A DNA stretch of 64,000 nucleotides from CAVWXT01 sp963759115 (GCA_963759115.1 CAVWXT010000006.1:1054001-1118000); one strand, 5' to 3'. Shown: positions 53,097-62,839, counted from the stretch's first letter. Translations and numbers: made by a program. Notes: a model not told the origin generated them from the sequence alone.

Positions 53097-55208
53097 ATGA
53101 GAGTTCTGCTGCTCCGCGTTGGCGTGTTGGGAGTCGTCGTCGTGTTGGGCTGTCTCGCCATTGCCCAGGCCCAACGCGGCAATGGTGGCGCGGCGGCCGG
53201 GGAATCCACCGGCGATTCGACCGTCTCCAGCGACAACGCGTCCCGCCCCAGAGCGACCCCGTCGGCCAAACAGAATCCGTTGCGAGCGTCGGCGACGCCA
53301 TCGCCACGGTCGATTCCGCCGGCCAGCGATTCAGCCGCGTGTCCACCGGCCGCCGACCCGTTTGGCCTTCAGTCGCAGCGCGGCGGAGGCTCGCCCGTGC
53401 CGGCCGCTTCGCCCTTTCCTGTTCGAGACTCCATTCCGGACGCCCCGGCTTTGGATCTGCCCGCACCACAGCGCAGCGCGGCAGAGCCGTCGCAATATCC
53501 GCAACTGGCGGCAGCAGCGGCCGAACGGTCGTCCGACGGTCCGGCGCTGACCTCTGGCGAGTTGGGCCGGCCGGCCAACGATCGCGTGGCGGCCAGAGCC
53601 GATCGCACGGGCAGCCGCGGCAACGAACGAACTACCTTGCCGGCGGCGGCGACCGTCGAGGCGCAGGAGCCCGCCTCACTGCCGTCCAATCCGTTTGCCA
53701 AGCCGGCCAACTCCACTCCGGCATCGAAGCCGGAACGGGGCAGCCTTCCCGCGTTCACGGCGTCGCCCGATAGCAGCCTCGCCGCGGAGAGCGCCGCCGA
53801 TAGCGAAGGAACCGGACAACCGGGCGGCAAGCAACTCGAAGGCGTGCAGAGCCCGCAATTGACCATCCAGAAGTCGGCCCCCAAGGAAATCCAAGTCGGC
53901 AAGCCAGCCGTCTTCCGCGTTACGGTTCGCAACACCGGCCAGGTGCCGGCCTGCCAAGTGGAGGTCCGCGATCTCGTGCCGAAGGGCACGCGATTGATCG
54001 GCACCACGCCGCAGGCCACGCGCGGCCCGCGGGGCGAAATCGTTTGGACGCTGGGGACGATTCGGCCGGGCGAAGAATCCACGGTCGAGATGCAATTGTC
54101 GCCCACCGCCGAAGGCGAGATCGGCAGCGTGGCCACGGTCCACTTCGGCGCCGACGCCTCGGCCCGTTCGATCGCCACGCGGCCGCAACTGGTCGTCGAG
54201 ACCATCGCGCCCGCCAAGGTGCTCATCGGCGAGCAGATGACGTTGAGCATCACGGTGTCCAACCCCGGCACGGGCGTGGCCACCGGCGTGGTGCTGGACG
54301 AGCGGATTCCGCCCGGATTGCGCCATCCCGCCGGCACGGAGTTGGAGTACGAGGTGGGCGATCTGAAGCCGGGCGAGACCCGCAAGCTCGAACTGCCGCT
54401 GGTGGCGAATCAGGCCGGCCCCACCACCAACATCTTGTGCGCCCGCGGCGATGGCAACCTTCGCGCCGAGCGGAAGCTCAATCTCGAAGTGGTGGCCCCG
54501 CAGTTGGACGTGCTCGTGGAAGGGCCGAAGAAGCGTTTCCTGGAGCGCCAGGCCACCTACCAGGTGTCGGTGACCAATCCCGGCACGGCTTCGGCCAAGC
54601 AGATCGAGCTGTTGGCCAGTCTGCCGCCGGGACTGAAATTCGTCAGCGCCAACAACGCCGGCTACTACGAAGAGTCGACCCGCACGGTCCGCTGGCGGCT
54701 GGAAGAACTGCCCGCCAACGAAACCGGCAGCGTAGAACTGGTGACGCTGCCGATCGAGGCCGGTCAGCAAGCCTTGAAACTCCGCAGTACGGCCCAAAAG
54801 GGCTTGAGCGCGGAGAAGGACCAAACTGTGTTGGTCGAAGGCATTGCGGCCATCCTCTTCCAGGTTTCCGACACGGTGGACCCGATCGAAGTGGGTGGCG
54901 AGACGACCTACGAAATCCACGTGGTCAACCAGGGCTCGAAGGCGGCCGCCAACGTGCGGTTGTCGGTGGATTTGCCCTCGGAAATGAAGCCCGTGGCCGC
55001 CGAAGGGCCCACGCGGAATTTTGTGGAGGGGAACCGCGTGCAGTTTGACGGGCTGGCCCGCCTGGCCCCCAAGGCCGACACCACCTACCGTGTCCGCGTC
55101 AAGGCCCTCAGGCCGGGCGATCTCCGCGCCAGGTTCCAACTGCTGACCGACGACATGCAAACCCCCGTGACGAAAGAAGAGAGCACGCGGGTGTATGCGG
55201 ATGAGTGA
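53097..55208 (+). CDS. Large secreted DUF11-repeat protein
   Basis: 703 intact residues. A signal peptide or membrane anchor (LLLRVGVLGVVVVLGCLAIAQA) is followed by a long low-complexity S/P/A region to about residue 250. Then come four DUF11/CARDB-like beta-sandwich repeats: APKEIQVGKPAVFRVTVRNTG, APAKVLIGEQMTLSITVSNPG, KKRFLERQATYQVSVTNPG and VEVGGETTYEIHVVNQG-like units. Such proteins are cell-envelope components in planctomycetes. ATG 53097 chosen before the hydrophobic segment. Confidence 0.85.
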   Translation: MRVLLLRVGVLGVVVVLGCLAIAQAQRGNGGAAAGESTGDSTVSSDNASRPRATPSAKQNPLRASATPSPRSIPPASDSAACPPAADPFGLQSQRGGGSPVPAASPFPVRDSIPDAPALDLPAPQRSAAEPSQYPQLAAAAAERSSDGPALTSGELGRPANDRVAARADRTGSRGNERTTLPAAATVEAQEPASLPSNPFAKPANSTPASKPERGSLPAFTASPDSSLAAESAADSEGTGQPGGKQLEGVQSPQLTIQKSAPKEIQVGKPAVFRVTVRNTGQVPACQVEVRDLVPKGTRLIGTTPQATRGPRGEIVWTLGTIRPGEESTVEMQLSPTAEGEIGSVATVHFGADASARSIATRPQLVVETIAPAKVLIGEQMTLSITVSNPGTGVATGVVLDERIPPGLRHPAGTELEYEVGDLKPGETRKLELPLVANQAGPTTNILCARGDGNLRAERKLNLEVVAPQLDVLVEGPKKRFLERQATYQVSVTNPGTASAKQIELLASLPPGLKFVSANNAGYYEESTRTVRWRLEELPANETGSVELVTLPIEAGQQALKLRSTAQKGLSAEKDQTVLVEGIAAILFQVSDTVDPIEVGGETTYEIHVVNQGSKAAANVRLSVDLPSEMKPVAAEGPTRNFVEGNRVQFDGLARLAPKADTTYRVRVKALRPGDLRARFQLLTDDMQTPVTKEESTRVYADE

Positions 55209-55212
55209 ACCC

Positions 55213-55328
55213 TCACGCCAGCAACGCCCGGAAACCGGCTTGCTCGAAGTGCCGGTCGCCGGTAAGCGCTTCTCGGATGCCGTGGCTCTGCATCACAAGG
55301 AAGGAGATGCAGCAAACACGCGGGTCAT
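55213..55328 (-). pseudogene. Remnant of a VapC-type PIN toxin
   Basis: The ATG at 55328 overlaps the antitoxin stop (ATGA), but the frame closes after 11 codons. In another frame the PIN C-terminus is plain: CISFLVMQSHGIREALTGDR then HFEQAGFRALLA and TGA at 55213. The middle of the toxin is gone, so this is a deletion derivative and not a simple indel. Confidence 0.75.
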
Positions 55329-55537
55329 CGTCTTGGCGTCCCGTGGATGTAGTGATCGTGGTTCTCCGCCATGTCCGCCGGCAGATCGGAGATGCAGCCG
55401 ATTACATCTTTGAACCGTTCCGCGAGAGTCAATCGCGGTTCGGTCACTGGTTCCACGGAGACTTTGGCTCCCTCCGGCAGGGAGACACTCTCGTCGAACA
55501 CGACAAACCCGTTTTCAATATGCCCGCGGTACGCCAT
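55325..55537 (-). CDS. VapB-like antitoxin
   Basis: 70 intact residues: MAYRGHIENGFVVFDESVSL with a DUF104/AbrB-like beta start, then a helical AERFKDVIGCISDLPADMAE and the end HDHYIHGTPRR. This is the usual upstream partner of PIN toxins. Here the toxin is reduced to a remnant, leaving an orphan antitoxin. Confidence 0.8.
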   Translation of the reverse strand: MAYRGHIENGFVVFDESVSLPEGAKVSVEPVTEPRLTLAERFKDVIGCISDLPADMAENHDHYIHGTPRR

Positions 55538-55625
55538 GACTGCTCCTCGTTCTTTCCCCCATTAGGAGTATAGTGACGAGCCAGCTCGTAGTCAATGTCC
55601 GAAAGCCGTGCGCGTGCGCATTGAG

Positions 55626-58364
55626 TCAGGACGCCTCGCCGCCGCCGACCGCCAACAGCCGGGCCAGCGTCTGGGCGAGGGCGTCCAGCGCGCGGCGGTC
55701 GGGCAACGTGACGGTCAACCGCTGCCTGCCCGCGGAATCTTCCTCCACGCACTCGGTCAAGCGGTTGCGAACCTGGGCCACCAGCGGCTCGGCGGGCGGC
55801 TGGGCCTGGTCCTGAGAAACCAACTCGCCGAGGAAGTTGAACACGGCGCCGAGCATCTCGCCGCCCGCCGCGGCCACGCGATCGCGGTGCTCGGCCGAGC
55901 TGCTCGACCTGGCTGCGTCGACCTCTTCGCGCTTGCGTGACGTCCACGGGCGCCTCGGGCTTGGCCCCCAGCAGCACTTCCAGGCGCCGCCGCAACTCCT
56001 CGACCCCGCTCTTGAAGTCCACTTGGGTCACGTCCGAGTCGGGATCCAAGGCCGCCAGGGCCAGGTCGTGCTTGGCCGAAAGCGTGGCCAGCAGGCTCTC
56101 TTCGATCGTCTCCTCGGTCACCAGCACGTAGACCTGCACCGGCTGCTTCTGGCCCATGCGGTGCGCCCGGCCGATCCGCTGTTCGAGCACGGCCGGGTTC
56201 CACGGCAGATCGACGTTGATGACCGTGTTGGCCGCCTGGAGGTTCAGGCCCGTCGAGCCGGCGTTGGTGGTGATGAACAGCCGGCAGCGCGGGTCGTCGC
56301 TGGAAGCGGTTGACCAGCTGCTGCCGCTTCTTCTGCGGCACCGAGCCGTCCAGCCGCACGTAGTCCAGCTTGCGCTTGCGCGAGCATCGGCTCGATCAGG
56401 TCGAGCATCGTGGTCCATTCGGAGAAGAGCAGGGCCTTGCGGTCCGGCTCGGCGAACAGCCCGTCGAGCAACTCGCCCAGGTACTCCAGCTTGCTCGAAT
56501 AGCCCGGCGTCTGCTTGTCGACCAGGAACGTGCTGTCGGCCGACATGCGGCACATCAACAGGGCCTTTTGCAGCCGCAGCAGGTCCATCTCGGAGATGTA
56601 GGCCTTGCGGGTGATCATCGACACGATGCGCATGTGGGCGTCGTGCAGCTCGATCTGCTCGTCGGTGGGCGGGATGCGGACGATCTCGCTGGTCCGCGGC
56701 GGAAGCTGCTGGAGCACCGACTCGCGCGTGCGGCGGCAGCAGGATCGGCCGCAGGTTCTCGCGCAACTGGTCCAGGTTCTTGTAGCCCAGCACCTTCCCG
56801 TTCTCGTCCACCACGCGATGGCGATGGAAGAAGCGGAAGGCCGGCGGCAGGCGGCGGTCGTCGACGAACTGGACCACCGAGTACAACTCGTCCAGCCGGT
56901 TCTCCAGCGGCGTGCCGCTGAGGACCAGCGCGAACGGCGACTTGAGGCCCTTGATGACCCGGGCCGTCTTCGACTCCCAGTTCTTGATCCGCTGGCCTTC
57001 GTCGAGGATGATCAGGTCCCAGCGGACGCGCTCGATGGCCAGGATGTCGCGCAGCACCTGCTCGTAGTTGCAGACGGTGAAGAAGCAGTCGTTGTCGTAT
57101 TGCCGGGCCCGCTCGGCGGCGCCGCCGGTGACCAGTTGCACGCTGCGGTCGGAGAAGCGGTGGATTTCGCTGCGCCACTGCGATTTCAGCGAGGCGGGGC
57201 AAACCACCAGCACGCGGCCGATGCCGGCCTCGCGGGCGAGGATCTCGGCGGCGCCCACGCCCTGGATCGTCTTGCCCAGGCCCATGTCGTCGGCCAGGAT
57301 CGCCCGGCCGACCCCCGCGGCAAAGGCGATCCCTTCGAGTTGATACGGGCAGCAACTCGACCTTCAGCAGCTGCTTGCGCAGCGGGTGCCGGGCCGGGTC
57401 CTTCTGGATCTCGGCCATCCGGTCGGCCATGTGCTGCTCGAAGAGCCGCCGCTGGATCAACTCCTCGGCGTCGGGATAGACCGTGACGTTGCGGCCCAGC
57501 CGCTCCAGCCGCGTCAGGCAATCGACCAGCCGCCGCACGTCGTCGATCGGCCCGTCGGCCAGCGAGCCGACCGCCTTGACCAGTTCGGGATCGGGCCGGT
57601 CGGGCAGTTGCAGGCGGAGCGTGACCTCCTCGCCGTAGAGCACGTGGACGAAGGCCTCGCGGTTGCGATAGGGCTTTCGCCGCGCCGCGGCCGGAAAACG
57701 CCGCTGCACGCGATGCAGCACGTGCAGGATGTGCTTGCACGTGCCCAGCGTGTTGGTGCGGAAGTCGGGACACGAGCAGAACGAATCGCCCCGCTCTTCG
57801 CCCCGCAGCGCCACGCGGTAGGTCTTGCCCGACAGCGCGCTGGTGATCGTGTAATCGGTCCAGGGCTGCTGCGGGTCGGACGAGCGGAGGCGGAACTTCT
57901 CGGTTCGCGCCCGTTCCTGGCGGTCGCGGAGGGCCTGCTCGAGCAATTCCTGCTCGCTCAAGGTTTCCAGGGGCCGCCGCTCGTCGGGCGCGGCGGCCAG
58001 CCCCAGCGCCGTCTTCTCTTCCAGCACCAGCGACACCGCCGCGCCGATGTGCTCGCAGATCGTCTGGCAGGCGGTGCAGTTGAAGCGCAGCCGGTTCCTG
58101 GCCTCGGCCATGGTGGTGATGGTCGCCACGGCGTCCTTTCCGCTGACCCCGCGCCGGGCAGCTTCAGCCGGAACAGGTCGCCGCGGAGGTAGACGTCGCG
58201 GTCGATGTCGATGTCGTCGTAGGCCGGCCCCTTGGCGGATCAATTGCGGCCCGTCGGGCCCCAAGAGCTTGGCAGGCCCGGTAGTAGGTCAGCCGGGAAA
58301 GCCGGTCCTTGAGGGTGAGTTTCTTGCTCTGCTTGGTCTTCTTGGCGCGTGCCTTGGTCTTCAT
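55626..58364 (-). CDS. SWIM zinc-finger SNF2-family helicase, frameshifted
   Basis: About 900 residues from ATG 58364 (MKTKARAKKTKQSKK). A SWIM finger (SFCSCPDFRTNTLGTCKHI) comes first. The SNF2 ATPase follows: MGLGKTIQG (motif I), LIILDEGQRIKNWES (II), LVLSGTPLENRLDELY (III), then TGLNLQAANTVINVDLPWNP and QRIGRAHRMGQ (V/VI). The frame changes at several single indels (near 58165, 57345, 56730, 56370, 56300, 55900). The C-terminus ends LLAVGGGEAS. Probably acts on DNA-protein complexes; exact role unknown. Confidence 0.85.
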
Positions 58365-58556
58365 GACGGAAGCCTCCTGAAGGTATCGGGGCGTCGGGGT
58401 GGCAAGGCGAGAAGTCCCCGGCGGTCATCTCTCGGCCGGTTCGCGCGGCGCGCCTCGGCCGACGAACGATTTTCCGCTATTGTGCAACACCCGCCCATGT
58501 CGCGTCAACTCCATTGCCCGCCCGAAGGGCCAATCAGTTTTCCCAAATCCGGCTGA

Positions 58557-59311
58557 TAGGGGTAGGGAAGGCCGGTTAAGTTCCCGGCCTCCCCTCCCTC
58601 CGAACCGGACTGGCGGATTTCCCGCATCCGGCTCTCCGGTTAGTGGTGTTACCTCGTAGAGGATTGGTGAACCGAGCGCGGGAAGGAAACAAGGTTCCTT
58701 CTCGGGATCGGCAGAAGCGAAAGGCCCTGACCTTCACGGGAAGGCCACCAACATGCAACATCGACGGTGCGGCCAATCTGAGCCAAGTTACGTGTGCCTG
58801 ACGCAGTCCGTCGTGGCTAGTCGTTGCCGACACTCGCGGTACGGTGTGGTTTTGGCCGTGCGTCATGTTTCATCCCCTTTCCTGCGTCCCTTTGCTCGAC
58901 GGGCATTGCCCCGCTTCCTCGCTCGTATGGACGCTCTGACTCCTGGGCGGTCGATTCTTCGTATCCTTATCAGGGACAATGAACTTCGTCCTTGTACCCG
59001 CCCAGGTCTCCTTGCTTCATGTATCAAACCTTCCGACCGTTCCGCCTCCAACCACCTGTTGCCGCCTCTGGGGCTTGGTTTGGTTTCCCCCCGGAGCTTA
59101 CCGCGCGGTCTGCCGACCGCATCCCTTGCGAGGACCACAGCGTCACTTGGGCTTCGCCTTTTCCTAGCAGGCTCGCCACGACAACCGGCCGAATCGAGTT
59201 CGTCATCCTGCGGACCAGCCGTTCACCTTCAGTTGCTCTCCACCCCCTCTCACGAGGACGCAGTTACTTTCGGTTACGAAGTTCAAACCCAATTTCGACA
59301 AGGACTTGCAC
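58557..59311 (-). mobile_element. ORF-less group II intron remnant
   Basis: The minus strand ends with clear domains V and VI and a CCCTAC-type 3' end near 58557. A possible 5' end GTGCAAG lies at 59311. No reverse transcriptase/maturase is encoded in between, and no coding frame on either strand looks like a real protein. It interrupts no gene that I can recognise. Boundaries are approximate. Confidence 0.6.
58602..58634 (-). ncRNA. Group II intron domain V
   Basis: On the minus strand GAGCCGGA pairs with TCCGGTTC; above a small bulge TGCGG and TCCGC close a GAAA tetraloop. The AGC catalytic triad position is kept. Domain VI (58570-58589) follows as GGCCGG GAACTTAA CCGGCC with an unpaired adenosine region. 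Confidence 0.82.
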
Positions 59312-59341
59312 CTTGCTGATTCGATACACTCACAAGCGCAC

Positions 59342-59409
59342 TAGGAGGCGGCTCCAGTCGCCGATTTGCGGCTGATTTCGGACAATCGGCGACAGGAGTC
59401 GCCTCCCAC
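59342..59409. repeat. AGGAGGCG / CGCCTCC palindrome
   Basis: AGGAGGCGGCTCCAGTCGCC and GGCGACAGGAGTCGCCTCCC form the arms around TGCGGCTGATTTCGGACAAT. One arm recurs at 47308-47335. Directly upstream of the intron remnant. Confidence 0.85.
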
Positions 59410-59553
59410 AGTGAATAACTGATCGGCCCTGGTCATCTCCCGACGGCGATTGTGAGGTGGGCCCAAGCCCGTTAGACTAATGGGACGGGCATAGGAGGAC
59501 GTTCTCGACCGCCCCGCTCTCGGGGAGGATTGAGAATCCCAAGTCGCCAGCGG

Positions 59554-59575
59554 GAACGGATTAGGAAGTCCGTCC
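59554..59575. repeat. Half copy of the GACGGATT palindrome
   Basis: GAACGGATTAGGAAGTCCGT resembles the right arm of 47674-47727. It is placed just before the PAS-domain fragment. Confidence 0.6.
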
Positions 59576-59592
59576 CACATGGCCTTGTCTAT

Positions 59593-59896
59593 GGAGGGGG
59601 GTGCGAACGTGGCCAAGAAAGAACCTCCCTCTACGAGACTTTCCAGGCGTCGGCCGACGAGAGGGAAGGCCGAATCCTCTACGAGCTTGGCCAACAGCAG
59701 TGGGACATCCCGGCCCTGCGGCAGCATTTGGGCGAGGTGCTGATGAAGAAAACGGAATTCGTCGATTTCCGCGTGGAGCGGGAGTTTCCCAAGATCGGCC
59801 GCAAGACCTTCCTGTTGAGCGCCGGGCGATCGCCCCTCGGAACCAGCAGCCCGGGCTGATCCTCTTGACGATGGAGGAGGTCGGCGGAGCAGGGTA
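59593..59896 (+). pseudogene. C-terminal fragment of a PAS/CheR-type sensor
   Basis: Only the last part of a CheR/PAS chemotaxis-like kinase remains: SLYETFQASAD, GRILYELGQQQWDIPALR, VEREFPKIGRKTFLLSAGR and, after a missing base near 59832, QQPGLILLTMEEVGGAG with a stop at 59896. There is no start or upstream domain. It is bordered by repeats and the intron remnant, which suggests that rearrangement removed the 5' part. Confidence 0.7.
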
Positions 59897-59897
59897 A

Positions 59898-59934
59898 AGG
59901 AGCAGGGATTAGGGATTAGGGATTGCAGGTCGCT
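59898..59934 (+). repeat. AGGGATTAGGGATTAGGGAT repeat
   Basis: Three tandem units of AGGGATT. Same unit as the complement of 26728-26755 and near 45011-45033. It follows the PAS fragment stop; the bases to 60016 show no gene. Confidence 0.7.
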
Positions 59935-60016
59935 CGACAACAGCGGCCTGCCCGCCACGAGGCACCCATCGAACTTGATATCCTCGACCCTGCGGACGGT
60001 AGATGGCGTGCGCCTG

Positions 60017-60478
60017 CTATCTTTTGCCAGCCTCCCCGTCAACCGTGCCGAGCATCTCCTCCAAAATCTCGGCGGCATCCTGGACGAACTTCGGGCAGAC
60101 GCTTGTGAAGAGCCCTTCGTCTCTGGCCCGCTGAAGGCCCTCGGGCGTGCTGATGTCGTTGCCCAGCAAGTCCCGGCACACAAGCGACCCGTTACGCGCC
60201 GTGAACCGTTGGGCGAGCTCCCTGACCTGTTGGTAGACCCGTTCCTTAGCCTCCGGGTCGTGTGAAGTGGCCCCATACTTCAAACCCAAGACCATCAGCG
60301 CCCCGCTTACCGCTCCACAAGTTTCCGCCATTCGTCCCATGCCGCCGCCGAAGCCGGCGGCGATCTTCAGGGCGGTTTCCTCGGCGAGGCCCAGTTCCGG
60401 GGCGTAGGCCGAGAGCACGGCCTGCGCGCAGTTGTAGCTTTCGGCAAAGCGAGATGCCACTGCGTCGATCCGGCTCAT
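60017..60478 (-). CDS. C_GCAxxG_C_C family redox-like protein
   Basis: 153 residues from ATG 60478 behind AGGATAGGAA. YNCAQAVLSAYAP, GFGGGMGRMAETCGAVSGALM, the second CRDLLG and a last CPKFVQDAAEIL give the cysteine pattern that names the family. Its members are thought to be redox-active; the partner is unknown. Confidence 0.85.
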   Translation of the reverse strand: MSRIDAVASRFAESYNCAQAVLSAYAPELGLAEETALKIAAGFGGGMGRMAETCGAVSGALMVLGLKYGATSHDPEAKERVYQQVRELAQRFTARNGSLVCRDLLGNDISTPEGLQRARDEGLFTSVCPKFVQDAAEILEEMLGTVDGEAGKR

Positions 60479-60506
60479 AGTTCCTATCCTGACGAAGCGG
60501 TGCATT

Positions 60507-60686
60507 TCAGGCAACGGCCAAAGACCCCTCGGCCGCCGACCGTTCCAGTTCCGAACGGCGCACGCCGACGTCCTTCGGGGCCTCGATCCCCAGTCGGACC
60601 TTGTCGCCCTGAACCCTGAGAATCGTCACGGTGATACGGCTATCAATGACAATGCTTTCATCCAGCTTTCGAGTGAGAACCAGCAT
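60507..60686 (-). CDS. csrA: Carbon storage regulator CsrA
   Basis: 59 residues. MLVLTRKLDESIVID and VRLGIEAPKDVGVRRSE are diagnostic of CsrA, an mRNA-binding translational regulator. The start at 60686 follows AAGGAGGATT. It lies 17 bases downstream of a 51-codon gene. Confidence 0.96.
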   Translation of the reverse strand: MLVLTRKLDESIVIDSRITVTILRVQGDKVRLGIEAPKDVGVRRSELERSAAEGSLAVA

Positions 60687-60703
60687 CTCCAATCCTCCTT
60701 GAT

Positions 60704-60859
60704 TTACGCCGCTGTTGCGGCCGTCTCCACGACAACCACCTTGATCCCCGGGAACCGAGCTTCGTACTGTGCCAGCAGTTCTTGCAGGATTTCTCCTACC
60801 GTCTGGGGTTCGCCGTCCCGTTCCCGGTCGTCTTCGCCAAGGGCCGTGATTCTGTTCAT
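60704..60859 (-). CDS. 51-residue protein upstream of csrA
   Basis: ATG 60859 opens MNRITALGEDDRERDGEP, continuing TVGEILQELLAQYEARFPG and ending VVVVETAATAA with TAA at 60704. An acidic N-terminus and a helical middle. No family recognised. Close spacing suggests an operon with csrA. Confidence 0.55.
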   Translation of the reverse strand: MNRITALGEDDRERDGEPQTVGEILQELLAQYEARFPGIKVVVVETAATAA

Positions 60860-61067
60860 GGCTCATGCTCCTCGGTTTCCATCCATTCTATCAAATACTA
60901 TACGAATGTCAACTCTTCGCGGTTCGCGCGAAGATGGGTAATTTAAGAAGAATCGAACGGCAGTCCGGCCCAGGCCAATGGGTCGCCGCGAATCAGCCGA
61001 TACTCTGCCTCTGCCCGAATTGCTTGCCCCCGAGGCAGCCGCCACCGCCGCTGGGAGAACAGAGGCC

Positions 61068-61235
61068 ATGAACGAATATCAAGTGACGTTTGTCAACGGC
61101 GAGGTGGTGCGGATTGAGGCCTGGACGCCGGAACTGGCTCAGGCCATCGCCGAAGAGGATGCCGAGCAGGAGGGACGGTCCAGCCTCACCGTCGCCCGTG
61201 TCGAACTGCTGGCCTCGCAGGAGGTCGAACTCTAG
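61068..61235 (+). CDS. Small protein of unknown function
   Basis: 55 residues from ATG 61068 (MNEYQVTFVNGEVVRIEAWT), an acidic helix QAIAEEDAEQEGR and a final ARVELLASQEVEL. An upstream GTG/ATG in the same frame (60978) would add 30 residues. The plus-strand partner is unclear; it is divergent from the csrA pair and converges with the PD40 gene. Confidence 0.55.
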   Translation: MNEYQVTFVNGEVVRIEAWTPELAQAIAEEDAEQEGRSSLTVARVELLASQEVEL

Positions 61236-61249
61236 CCGCCGCGGCGCTC

Positions 61250-62839
61250 TTAGGGACGCTGTTCTACGCGGATCTTGCGGATGGCGTCGGCGGGCTGGTT
61301 GACGAACTCGGGGATATTGGCCGCTCGGCCCGGCACAGTGAAGTTTGCCAGTTCCACGGCCGGAGTGCTCTCGCCCTGTTCGTCGATGTGGGTGAGAAAC
61401 AGTTGGGTATACGGGCCGTTTGCTTTGGACGAAAACGCCAGCCAGCGGCCATTGGGCGACCAGGTGTGCCAGGAATTCATCCGCCACGTATTTGCACGGA
61501 GCCGCCGGGGCTCTCCCCCTTCGGCCGGAATAATGTACAGCTCGCTGTCCGGTTGGAGCAGCATGAAACTCTTTGCCTTGCAGAACACAATCCATTTGCC
61601 GTCGGGCGAATACTTGGCAAAGTAGTTGCTCATCCCGTTGTTCGACGCTCCGGCCAACGGCTCCGCCTCTCCCCCCTTGCCCCCGTTGAAGGGAATTCGA
61701 TACAGATCGAAGAGAAATGTTCGTCCCTCCTTGACATACGCTTCTGCTTCTTTCTGATCGGCGATCAGAAGGCCGAGATTCCGCATGGCTTCCGTCTGAA
61801 ACGCCTTACTCCGGCTCCGGGCAAAGACGATGTATTTGCCGTCGGGGCTCCAGGTGGCGTTGGTCTGCACGTACTCCGGATCGTCGGCCCCCGGCAAGGC
61901 GTGAAACGTCTTGGCCTCGCGGTCGTAAATGACAAGATACCCCTTGATCGGAAAGAACAACTGCGAGAACATCAGGTCCGACGAAAAGTAGGCCACGGCC
62001 CGGTCCTTGACCGTGCCCGCCACGTATCGGCCATTCGGCGAGATCTGGCAGAGCAGACCGAACGTGCGCTCGCCGTCTTCCTTCTTGTAGTCGTTCCATC
62101 GGACGATGTTCGCCGCGTCCATTACGACATCTTTGCTCACCGAGGCAACGGCGTAGTCGCCGTTCCCGTCGCCCGAACTCACTTCCATCGCCAGAGTGGC
62201 CCCGTCGCGGGGAAAGGAATGGCAGTTTCCACAGGCCGGCAGCTTCTCCAGGACGATCGGAGGCGGCTCGCGCGAGGAGATCGGGCCGAACCGCCAGCGA
62301 ATGCACTGTGCCGGGTCACGGACGGCCGTCTGAAACGGCAGGTTCACCTCTCGGAAGAACAGCGGCGCGCCGACCTCGTCCGGGGACGTGCGGATGCGGA
62401 CCGTGCCGGCGGACAGCAGCTTGTCCGGGGCGGCCTGATTCACGCCGAGAATCGTGATCGTGGCGGGCGAGTCCACCGATCGCGCCTTGACGCCCCGCCA
62501 CTCGGTCGGCGAAGGCGTCCACTCCGTGGTGCGGCTCAGGGCCGTGACGGGCGCCGTGCCATCGGCGAACTCGATCGTCACCAGCCAGGCGTCGGCCTCG
62601 GCGCGCCTTTCCCGCCATCGAACGTTGGGTTCTACCGCCTCCGGAGGAAAGACCGCTTCGTCGAACGGATAGGTGATTTCCAACGGGTCGCAATTCCGCC
62701 CTGCCTCGGCCAGATAGGCCGCCCGGATGACGTCTTCGAGGTGCCGATTCGCGAGGACGCTGAAGCCTAGGGAGGCAAGGTAGCCCAACAGCCCTATCAG
62801 CAGGAGCGCACCAACGCCGGCCCACACCCGTCGCCCCAT
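61250..62839 (-). CDS. Membrane-anchored PD40 beta-propeller protein with a c-type haem motif
   Basis: 529 residues from ATG 62839 (MGRRVWAGVGALLLIGLLGY), a single N-terminal anchor. Around residue 200 CGNCHSFPRDGATLAMEV is a CxxCH haem site. The C-terminal half has TolB/PD40 blades (ATWSPDGKYIVFARS, AKYSPDGKWIVFCKA, HTWSPNGRWLAFSSK). This architecture is common in planctomycetes and of unknown role. A longer start at 63076 would run through a palindromic repeat. Confidence 0.82.
   Translation of the reverse strand: MGRRVWAGVGALLLIGLLGYLASLGFSVLANRHLEDVIRAAYLAEAGRNCDPLEITYPFDEAVFPPEAVEPNVRWRERRAEADAWLVTIEFADGTAPVTALSRTTEWTPSPTEWRGVKARSVDSPATITILGVNQAAPDKLLSAGTVRIRTSPDEVGAPLFFREVNLPFQTAVRDPAQCIRWRFGPISSREPPPIVLEKLPACGNCHSFPRDGATLAMEVSSGDGNGDYAVASVSKDVVMDAANIVRWNDYKKEDGERTFGLLCQISPNGRYVAGTVKDRAVAYFSSDLMFSQLFFPIKGYLVIYDREAKTFHALPGADDPEYVQTNATWSPDGKYIVFARSRSKAFQTEAMRNLGLLIADQKEAEAYVKEGRTFLFDLYRIPFNGGKGGEAEPLAGASNNGMSNYFAKYSPDGKWIVFCKAKSFMLLQPDSELYIIPAEGGEPRRLRANTWRMNSWHTWSPNGRWLAFSSKANGPYTQLFLTHIDEQGESTPAVELANFTVPGRAANIPEFVNQPADAIRKIRVEQRP

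Noticed and set aside
58753..59319. A 188-codon open frame on the plus strand
   Set aside because: It lies opposite the group II intron remnant; its peptide has no domain and the RNA strand explains the sequence.
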